From positions 1 through 20,305 of the IMG/VR virus record IMGVR_UViG_3300042301_004044: a stretch of 20,305 bases of DNA; one strand, written 5' to 3'. This document shows, piece by piece, positions 6,901 to 14,900 of the stretch. Both the position numbers and the translations under genes were made by a program. Origin of the DNA: a virus. Under the pieces are notes generated by a model, which did not search any database, was not told where the DNA came from, and saw only the letters and a list, made by a program, of their open reading frames with translations. Position 1 is the first letter of the stretch, and every line of letters begins with the position of its first letter.

Positions 6901-9900
6901 TTGAATTGTTTTTTCAGGTAATTGTTGTTGGTCCGGTAAATCCCTTCTAACACCATCTAAAACAAGATTTAAAAAATTATCTTGTAACACACTTTCGTTG
7001 GTTAAATACTGATTAATTTGTGCCTGAAATTGAGCAACGGTAGTAGTTGGATTCTTTAATTTTTGAGTAGCATACATTTTAATAATTGGTGCCAATAACA
7101 CAACATTATCAACTGAGAATAAAATATTATTATCAATAAAGAAATCTGTAATATATGAACCCGTGCTACTATATCTAACGTTATTTATTGTTGAAAACCC
7201 AACTTCAGTTTCAAGGGTAATCCAAGCATTTGGATTTAACGATTGAGACTGACTAAGACTTAAAGTACTAGTTCTGGTTGGTAATGTATTTTTAACATAT
7301 GGTTGGAATTGAATTGGGTCAACAACTTTTTGCACATTATTATGTGAAAGATATGAATCAAAAATTCTTCTTCTATAATTTGACGGATTACCATATCTAA
7401 ATAAAACATCATAATTCATGAAATCTTTAATACCCGCTTGGAAAACATTATATTGACTACCAATCGCGTTATTAAAATATTCTGAGTCCAAAACATTTTT
7501 TCCCGGGGCAGCTATTGTCATTAAATTTCTAAATAATGATTGGAAATTTCTAAATGTAGCATTAACTTGAACTACCGATGTTTCAAATTGTGAAACTTCA
7601 GCACCTGTTGAACTATTTGTAATAGGTTTACTAAAATTTAAAAACTCCTGTTCAAACGAATCTAATATTTTTTTCTCAAAAACTGAAAATATTTCTTCAA
7701 TTTTGGTATAGTTATCCCCATTCAAAAAGTATAATGGAGATTGTGTTTCACCACTATTAATTAAATTAATGTAAGAATCCGGTTGGGGGTAGGCAATTTG
7801 ATTACTATCAAAATATCCATAGTTAGGTGCGGACCATAAAGTTCTAACCGAACCATTATAAACACTAGGGTTTGATGTTAAATCAACTTTTGTAATATCA
7901 TCAGTTGTTAAATTACTAATACAAGCAATTACAGATTGATTTAAAGTATTACCAAACGATGGAACTACAAAATAGTCGGTACCCTTAGTATTATTAACAG
8001 GATTACAATTAACCTCAGGATAATAATTACTACTACTAAGTAAAACCGAATATGTCTTAACGTTTAACTCTTTTCCGTTTTGATTAGCATTTATATTAGA
8101 TTGTTTAAAGTTGAACAACTTCATTCCTCCATCAACACTTTTTTGAATTTCAGCGTTAGTGTAATCATCATACAATTCAAACCCATTATAAAAAACATTA
8201 AAATCATTAATCACTTTAGGATAAAATCCAATATTCATATTTGCAGTAATCGATGTCTCTTCTTGTAACGTTATTGAAACAGGGTCACTATTATATTTAA
8301 ACTGATAGTTTTGAGTATTTGAACTCAAAATAGGACTATAATTTGTTGTGTAATCAAAGTTAGTCCAAGCAGTTGTTAAAATATCAACGTTAGATTCTTT
8401 GTATTTTTTATAACGATGCCAAATTGAACCATACTTTAATATCCAAGCATAAGGCAATTTATGAATCGCACCAAATTTTTTCAAACAAGACGAAATGTAA
8501 TCTAATTCGTCAACAAAAGTACCCGTATTAGTTTTATATCTTTCTCTTAAAGTCGCTAATGGTAATGAATTTAAGAAAAGATAAGCCGATTGAACATATG
8601 GATATGGGTCACTTCTTCTATTATTTTGAACACCATTTATTATTGAATTAACAAAATAAGGTGTATTCAACATAGAAGTTGTTGTTTTAAATGGTAACTG
8701 ATTTGTTGGTGTTGTAAAATCACAATACCCCTCAGTTGCAATAAAATTTTTAGGTTCTCGACTCTTGTAATAATCAACAAACCCATAAGGATTTAATAAA
8801 TTAAATTGTACCGCAACTAATGACGGATTTTCATTTTGATAAAATGAAAAATTTGTAACCGGTCTATTGGTCGTAAAATTATAAACATCATTAAAATTTG
8901 AAATAATTTTTCTTGGTTCAAATATTTTTAAAGTTTTCTTTGTATTGTACACTTCATTACCCACCGATTTATTACTTGAACTTAAATTAGTTAAACACCA
9001 CGTAGGGTCTGTATAAGGTAATGTATCCACAACCAATGGTTCATTTGAAGCGTTTGTTAATAATTTCTCAAGTGCTAACGATTTAGTACTTACTTGAGGT
9101 ATTTTTCCAATGTCAGATGTAGATAAAATACTATATGAATTATCCACCAAATTCCTAATATATGGTGTAACAAAGAAATCACGAATGTAATCTTGATACG
9201 CCCTACCAGTACCATTATTCGAAATTGTACTTAGAAACTCAGGATATGAATTTGCCTTTAAATTATAATTTTTAAGTTTTAATGTTAAGTATGGAGAACT
9301 TATTCCAAGTCCTTTTACAATATTATTAACCTCGGCTTCAACATTTAATTTAATTAACTCATCAATCTGATTAGAATTAGCTCTAACTAACCCTGAATAG
9401 TGTGAAGTTAAAAATTGTCTCTCCCAAATTTCATAAAAGAATTTTACCTCTTCTTTATTAACATAAGGTAATCCGGCTGACGGAAATTCAATTGCATTGA
9501 TATTAATTCTATTTGTATCTCTTTCATTATCTAATGGTGGAGGTGCGATTGGTACACTGAATTTTTGAGTAATACCTTTCATATACTCCTCAACAAATTC
9601 AACTTCAGGCCATTTGTCAAACAGATACCCTTGAGTTAAATCAACAACCGTTGGGTCTGCAATATATTTTAATTGGAATCTACCCTTCTTATCTTCCGGT
9701 GTTTCAACAAAGAATAAAGGCCATGGGTAAACCGGTTCTTTAGCGTTTGCTAGTCCTTGATTTGATTCTTGAGCACTTGTAGATATTTCAAAATTTTGTC
9801 TTGTTTCAGAACTTTGAGCAGAAGATGGATTGTCCATAATTGCTTGTTTTCTAACAGGGTCATATTTAACATTCCAAGCATTTGTATGTACATCATCTAA

Positions 9901-11652
9901 TAAACGAATAAATGCCTCGGCAGATGCCATTACAACAGCAATCATATTTCTAACGGTAGGTTTAAACCCTAACCCCGTTGAGGTATCTTCAATTTTTCTC
10001 AATAATTCCGCAGAAATTAATGATTCATATTCTGATAATTTTTTATTTGCATTAGTTTCAAGTAATGAAATTTGACTATCAAATCTATTATTACCTTCAA
10101 ATATAAAATAATTAGTATTTACAACTTCCGGTGTTTTTGTCCCATTAACATCTTTTAACTCAACAACCGGAATACTATTTTGATATATTTGTTCTTTTAG
10201 TAATTTAATATCGTCGTCTGTTGGAGTCTGTTTACCTGTTTGAACCTTAACCGTCTCTTTCCAATTAATAGCACCATCAGCAAGTGGGCTAATAATAAAA
10301 TTATCATATTTAATTGGGTTTGGGATTGGAGACTCTCCATTACTACCTAACGTTGCGTTTTCAGATAAAGCTTTGTTAAATTTAGTAACATAAGTTTTTA
10401 ATAATTCAATTGCGTCATTTTTCGCTTTTGTCTCTAATTTTTTGAAAACGTAAACTCTCTCATTTGTATTATTTAGTATAATTGGTTTTGGGTCAAGATA
10501 AGTATTAAACCAAGAAACATTTGCACCTCTAACCGAAGAAAAATATTGTTTTAAAATTTCTTTATAAGTTCGGATATTTGATAATGGTTCAACTTTGGCT
10601 TTAGGAAACGAATTCATTATATTATTCTCAAACGTACTTAACTTAGTCATTAATTGAAATACCGTTAATTCAGGTAAATCAGGTGCAATTAATCCTTTAG
10701 ATTTATATTCACTATAAACCTCCGCAATTTTTTGATAACCTCTTTCTGAAACTATTTGAGTTGTGATTTCATCACCACTTTGTGAATTATTTTTAGAAAT
10801 AACACCTTGAGCACTTGATTGAGATTCCGCAGCCTTATTAGATTCTTGAGTACCTCCCGGAGTTGTTGAAACATTAAAAGTTTGTCCATACATATGAGGA
10901 ACTGCCAATAAATGTCCCATTGAGATTTCATTAAGGACATTAAACTTATAACCTTTAAACTTTAAACTAACTTGATAATTTCCACTAAATGTGTTAAATG
11001 TTGCGTGAAAAGTTTCTAAATTTAACTGATATCTAATTGCTTGCCCATAAAACCCTTTTAACGTCAAATAAAATGGTGGATATGGTAAATTAAAAAATGC
11101 TGCGTATGGTGAATTATTACCCAATTGAAATAACGCTTTTCCTTGTACATCTTCTAACGTCATACTAACTGAAGGTACAAAAGATGAATTAGTAGTAACA
11201 TTAATTGATGTAATTCCTAATAAACCATTATCAAAAACATCTTTTAAATTTGCAGGAGAACTAATAATATAAGGAGTATCACCGTTTTTTGGGACTACTG
11301 CCTTTTCCATCATTTGATTATCACCTTTGAATTTTGTCGTATTTTCACCAGTTAACTCATCATAATAACCCACACCCAAAAATGAATCTTTGGTTGGTTT
11401 TAAGAAATTCATCTTAGCAACAGAGATTGTTCTTATTCTATCCTCCGGACTTCCACCTACCGCAAGTTTAGTTCTTGGAAGAACTTCCGCCTCCAAATTC
11501 GCGTACATAACTAAACTCTCATGGTCTATTAATCTTTCCTGTATTTTACCAGCAGAGTCAATTGTTTTGTTAGGGTCTACAACAATAATATTATTGTAAT
11601 CAAACTCTACTAATATATCTCCGTTGTTGTCTGCTCTTAAGTTACCTGCCAT
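3961..11652 (-). CDS. Giant (2563-aa) baseplate hub / tail protein with IPT/TIG domain
   Basis: The largest gene of the window, part of the tail tip. Residues about 145-245 are beta-rich and aromatic (YPPFYLTLKGFYG at 191-203), as in hub barrel domains. Around 1863-1887 the motif FNGPYMIQQVEHSIQPGQF followed by TSFQGIR resembles the closing barrel segment of gp27/gpD-type hubs. A helical stretch follows (about 1900-1930). Residues about 1975-2110 form a compact segment including FNGWNNNFAT that loosely recalls glucosaminidase/lysozyme-like folds but lacks an obvious catalytic Glu. Residues about 2175-2263 are a clear IPT/TIG domain (PPPTITSFSPLSGNTGT, then VTVNGVSV, VTPNGTVTS and YTF). The last 300 residues look like two more beta-sandwich modules. 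The rest is Asn/Ser/Thr/Tyr-rich. Its ATG overlaps the gp53-like gene by 11 nt. Hub identity is inferred from motifs and neighbours; the TIG call is firm. A receptor-binding role for the C-terminus is possible. Confidence 0.8.
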   Translation of the reverse strand: MAGNLRADNNGDILVEFDYNNIIVVDPNKTIDSAGKIQERLIDHESLVMYANLEAEVLPRTKLAVGGSPEDRIRTISVAKMNFLKPTKDSFLGVGYYDELTGENTTKFKGDNQMMEKAVVPKNGDTPYIISSPANLKDVFDNGLLGITSINVTTNSSFVPSVSMTLEDVQGKALFQLGNNSPYAAFFNLPYPPFYLTLKGFYGQAIRYQLNLETFHATFNTFSGNYQVSLKFKGYKFNVLNEISMGHLLAVPHMYGQTFNVSTTPGGTQESNKAAESQSSAQGVISKNNSQSGDEITTQIVSERGYQKIAEVYSEYKSKGLIAPDLPELTVFQLMTKLSTFENNIMNSFPKAKVEPLSNIRTYKEILKQYFSSVRGANVSWFNTYLDPKPIILNNTNERVYVFKKLETKAKNDAIELLKTYVTKFNKALSENATLGSNGESPIPNPIKYDNFIISPLADGAINWKETVKVQTGKQTPTDDDIKLLKEQIYQNSIPVVELKDVNGTKTPEVVNTNYFIFEGNNRFDSQISLLETNANKKLSEYESLISAELLRKIEDTSTGLGFKPTVRNMIAVVMASAEAFIRLLDDVHTNAWNVKYDPVRKQAIMDNPSSAQSSETRQNFEISTSAQESNQGLANAKEPVYPWPLFFVETPEDKKGRFQLKYIADPTVVDLTQGYLFDKWPEVEFVEEYMKGITQKFSVPIAPPPLDNERDTNRININAIEFPSAGLPYVNKEEVKFFYEIWERQFLTSHYSGLVRANSNQIDELIKLNVEAEVNNIVKGLGISSPYLTLKLKNYNLKANSYPEFLSTISNNGTGRAYQDYIRDFFVTPYIRNLVDNSYSILSTSDIGKIPQVSTKSLALEKLLTNASNEPLVVDTLPYTDPTWCLTNLSSSNKSVGNEVYNTKKTLKIFEPRKIISNFNDVYNFTTNRPVTNFSFYQNENPSLVAVQFNLLNPYGFVDYYKSREPKNFIATEGYCDFTTPTNQLPFKTTTSMLNTPYFVNSIINGVQNNRRSDPYPYVQSAYLFLNSLPLATLRERYKTNTGTFVDELDYISSCLKKFGAIHKLPYAWILKYGSIWHRYKKYKESNVDILTTAWTNFDYTTNYSPILSSNTQNYQFKYNSDPVSITLQEETSITANMNIGFYPKVINDFNVFYNGFELYDDYTNAEIQKSVDGGMKLFNFKQSNINANQNGKELNVKTYSVLLSSSNYYPEVNCNPVNNTKGTDYFVVPSFGNTLNQSVIACISNLTTDDITKVDLTSNPSVYNGSVRTLWSAPNYGYFDSNQIAYPQPDSYINLINSGETQSPLYFLNGDNYTKIEEIFSVFEKKILDSFEQEFLNFSKPITNSSTGAEVSQFETSVVQVNATFRNFQSLFRNLMTIAAPGKNVLDSEYFNNAIGSQYNVFQAGIKDFMNYDVLFRYGNPSNYRRRIFDSYLSHNNVQKVVDPIQFQPYVKNTLPTRTSTLSLSQSQSLNPNAWITLETEVGFSTINNVRYSSTGSYITDFFIDNNILFSVDNVVLLAPIIKMYATQKLKNPTTTVAQFQAQINQYLTNESVLQDNFLNLVLDGVRRDLPDQQQLPEKTIQTVIDGQQSKVENYEVFKALNDKWIAGGDYKTKTLFEDILFLDRASRNIGDTILLDIFDMRSMFSQKSLNETMSVYTFISGLLIKNNFTVMNLPAYINFYNVQDVDGTTIPNKAEGSLEFANSLWGTFLDVDYRKSSSKMVCFYVGKPSQYLELPKGNFRFRDDGFNMSRASENPLIENQVGKKDWGVSNKCVGFTVDIGTRNQNVFYSFSVSQDNGTATSESIATQINISEQASGKNVSTQNASLYNLYKQRSYKCSVVCLGNALLQPTMYFNLRHVPMFNGPYMIQQVEHSIQPGQFQTSFQGIRQGVYDLPAIDSFIQSINQNLLTKIESLLKIKQDKINVLSASTESNKTNNTVQSANNTKGAPNECESQVLPIYLSKKYQATNAVLTKMTEKEFADVLKRVMPNNPELATIIYCIAYLRTFQKDSNSKLGVFNGWNNNFATAPLNVDYGQIDDTFLSTYSCVNLNPNPSTKGTTPVANFASIDTFVSFMTARLQERVPQVLELGLVKYYACYWPVKNVSESTYDSHTKEYTETKETFDKALTSALSVGVATKAIVEDLKNIINKVESEGTTNGVPNTAAVTSQLACPPPTITSFSPLSGNTGTIVQVNGVSFNGATSVTVNGVSVPATGFTVFNNTTLRFNTPIIGTGTVVNKGKIVIVTPNGTVTSTNDYTFDPSITASSAASPGGYQNPQNQTANAPQTETVNTNPQTVGNITMIGTAVQLNDSKTQSLNVKINPQETGWVLSPNPDMKYVVYELEEVNGKVTRKYISQSVIGVGGQVSNNQFNINLTEVESYFITNIPKIEGKTQIDIVFVLKAYKGQEQPVVQQFPFRVWYTLPNQSQVPVDNVPTSQTLPTFPPQQIAFVKIGESTELQGSGWSYYNIKKPDGGYITYQLTTQEPFDERKAINNRVLYAETYEIANYGGSGSVATNYTNLININKLGNFRLQVQYKPYGNTSPIGGEVLVQTIVSDVFTL

Positions 11653-11965
11653 AATAATAAAAATGATTTTCTACTGCTCCCTTGTAGTCCTGTAATGAAG
11701 GTAGTAATGGAAATGGTATAATCAATACCGCACCATCATATATGGTATTTTCTAACCCCCCATATTGAGGATTAGCCTGAAGTATTAACCACCCAAAATA
11801 TGGTGAGTCATAATAATCCTGAGATACTTTATCCAATCGACTTCTGCCCACTTTATAAATAAATGCCTTATCCGTAGGTTTTTGAGGTAACTGCACGTAA
11901 GGTACAACGGTTTGTTCACCGTTAATTAGAAATTCACTATACCTATTCCAATATTGAAATGCCAT
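11642..11965 (-). CDS. 53: gp53-like baseplate wedge protein with LysM-type fold
   Basis: A 107-residue protein. Residues about 35-85 carry a LysM-like pattern: IYKVGRSRLDKVSQDYYDSP, then WLILQANP and, after a Gly-containing loop, GAVLIIPFPL, where LysM domains end in L.IP. T4 gp53 and related small tail proteins (P2 gpX type) use this fold in the baseplate; in virions it mostly serves as a structural clamp around the hub rather than a free peptidoglycan binder. It is about half the length of T4 gp53, so this is the LysM core with a short N-terminal arm. It is embedded between the two giant tail genes: its ATG shares a base with the upstream stop (TAATG), and its own end overlaps the 2563-aa gene by 11 nt. 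This favours coupled translation and matched amounts of the three proteins. Confidence 0.8.
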   Translation of the reverse strand: MAFQYWNRYSEFLINGEQTVVPYVQLPQKPTDKAFIYKVGRSRLDKVSQDYYDSPYFGWLILQANPQYGGLENTIYDGAVLIIPFPLLPSLQDYKGAVENHFYYYGR

Positions 11966-14900
11966 TAATTAAGTTTTACTTTTGATATGTATGCCCCTGC
12001 TGAAACTCCGTCTTCAGAGTTCCATCTATTATTATCTGTGTTTCTATTTGTTGTATCCGCCAATGATGATATCATAGTTTTTTGTGATTTTTTAGAATTA
12101 TCACTAGCATTAGTTTCTGTTGTATATGTTAACACCCTTGTTTTTTTATCAAATGGTGTATATTTTAAATAATTTTTCAATTTATTTTTTTCAACATCAT
12201 CAACAAACGCCTTTGTAATATTATTTTCATTAACAAATAATGGTCTTGTTTGTGTAACCCAATAATTATCAAATTTAGATTCAACATCATCAAAACCACC
12301 ACTTAATAAACCACTATTATTAATAATATTACCAATCATCGCAGTTTTAAATGTTTCATATTTTTTAGTATCAACAACATCGTCAGAAACTACCATATAA
12401 ACTCTTCTAAAAATATTATCTTCAAATTGAGTATTTTTACTAAATGGTTTAAACACATTTTCAACCGTTATTGTACTATCAACAGATTTACCTTTAGTAT
12501 CTGTTTCAAAAACTAAAACACCTTTATACGTTAACTTATCTGAAGGATTAATAAATTCAGTCTCGCTCCAAATAAGAGCATTAAATTCTTGAATACCATC
12601 GTATATTTTTCTAATGTCGTTATCAAGTTCCATTAGCGTATTAGATGCCCCTGTAGATGTTGTATGAACATCAGATGTCCCACTAGTAACATATACTTTA
12701 ACCGGACCTGATTTTGCTTGATATCCATCAGTACCAGTTGTATAACTTGTAGAACCATTAAAAATCATTATATTAGCTCTTCCAATTGTTTGAATATATG
12801 TTTGTTCTGCAGTTGTAATATCTTGAGTTATTTTTGTAATTGCGTTTTGAAATGAAGCCCTTTTGTTCTTAACTAAATTCTTATAATTTTCTTTTAATTG
12901 ACGAATCACTTTTGGTGAAAAATTACATACAGTTGATGACATGAATTTAATAAAACCTTCATCACCACTTTGAATGTTTGATTCTAACTCACCAAAAATA
13001 GTGTCAAATCTTTTTTCAACATTACTTGGTTTCCCAAATAAAACTGATTTGGTTGGACTAACTCCAAAACTACCTTGTGTGTAAGAACGTTCTAACATCC
13101 ATTGTTGTCTAACCGCATTATTATATTGATTAACACTTTCTTTTGTTTTGTTAACAACCGTTTGGAAATATGTTTGAGTTTCATTGACAAACTTAACCAT
13201 AAAGTCAGAATAACTAAGAGTTCCTGTTTCAGTATTTCCTGATATAACATTTGTTAACGTAACACCAATTGTACTATTATTGTTTTGACCATTCTCAACC
13301 GCGGCTTGATTAATTGCCGGTGCCTGAGGAGGAGATGCCATCGCTAAAAATTCTTTATCTAAAACTTTTAAGAAATCTTCCTGTGCTGTAACATCCGCTC
13401 TATCATCCCAAATTTCAGTATTAGCATAATAATTAAATGTTAACGCATTTTGTAATTTATCAATAGATTCTTTTAATCCACTACCACCAACAAATTTAAA
13501 TGATAAAGTTACGTTTGCAATCATTGGTTGAATACCAATACCTTCAGGGTTAATATCTAATGATTCATATGCAAGACTTAATGATTCAGGTATAATTTTT
13601 GTATTATAAAAATCCCCAATACGTAATACTAATACCGGAGGTGCACCAAATGATGTATTCGTTGCATTATTGTATTGTAATTGTTGTTTACCTGCAATGT
13701 CTTTAATCGTTGGAATTGTATCTCCCGGTCTCATACATTGTTGTAAAAATGTAAGACGAGAGTTTAATCCTTCAGGTGTTGTTGAATGGAATGCCGGTTG
13801 AAAGAATTTCAACTTATCTCTAAGGTTATCATAAACCATAGGTGTCTCAGCTTTGATGGTCTCAAAGTAATCACATTCAGATAATAAAGCTCTTAAAACA
13901 CGTTTAGTAATATTATCCCTTGGTTTATATTCTTGTGACACAACTTCTTCTGTTACTGTTTTTAATACTTTATTTTCCTCAACAATTGTCGTGTATTGTG
14001 CCGGAGGTGTAGTCGTTGGTTGTTTGATTGTTGGTAAAATTGTTTTAACATAACCCCGTCTACAAGCCATCGCGTTTGTTGTCGTAATATCATTAGCACC
14101 AACTTGAGTATCCCCTCCAACAGCATTACTATCATTATCAGAACAATTTACATTTGTACCAATTTTATAAGTTTTAGTTACTGCATCAAATTGTAAAACT
14201 TGAGCATTTTCACCGTATACAGTTGTTGCTTTAAGTAATAATTTTTGTTTTGATAAAAATGGTTTTAACACATCACTTTCTTCAAAAAATTTGATAATAG
14301 AGGCAATTCTTCTTTTAGCCAACTCAACATTATATGATTGAGTCGCAGGTGCAGAACAACTAGCGTCGATAGTAACTGTTATAGTACCATCACTATCTTT
14401 ATATTGTGTTAATTGTTTTGCTAAATCATTAACAAATTCTTTCGCCAAATTATAGTTTGGAATAACTACCGAATCAAAAAACACGTTAGTTTGTTGAGCG
14501 TTTGGTCTAGTATTGTAATATTGCCTATTAGTAGCACTAGTATATCTTGTAAACTCTGTTGTATAATTTGGTATCGCCTCATTTTTTTTAGGAAAATCAT
14601 TTCCAAAATAAAACCCTAATTGTTCGTATTTTTTAAAATCAACGTTAGTGTTTCCTCCACCACCTTCTTGGGATACGTTAACATCCGCACCTGTTGGTGA
14701 ATTAACACCAGTCTGAACAGTTTTTTTAATATACTCAGTTTGTTCTTTAGTCGTTTCTTTTGATGAAATTGCTTCTTGTAAGAGATACAAATCATTTGGA
14801 TTAACCGTGTAGTATTTTTTTGCTAATTCATATAAATCATATTTTCTACAACCGGCAAAGAATGATTCTAAAATACTATCAACTCTAACTTTATTAGTTT

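Noticed and set aside
4287-11599. Several 60-80-codon frames on both strands inside the 2563-aa gene (for example 6093-6320, 8080-8268, 9830-10075, 10752-10940, 11390-11599)
   Set aside because: All lie within a continuous, protein-like 2563-codon frame and show no recognisable protein pattern.
11854-11861. A further TATAAATA (plus strand) and its reverse at 540-547
   Set aside because: Both are inside coding sequence, where the codons explain them; they show the background rate of this 8-mer in AT-rich DNA and are not counted with the four junction copies.
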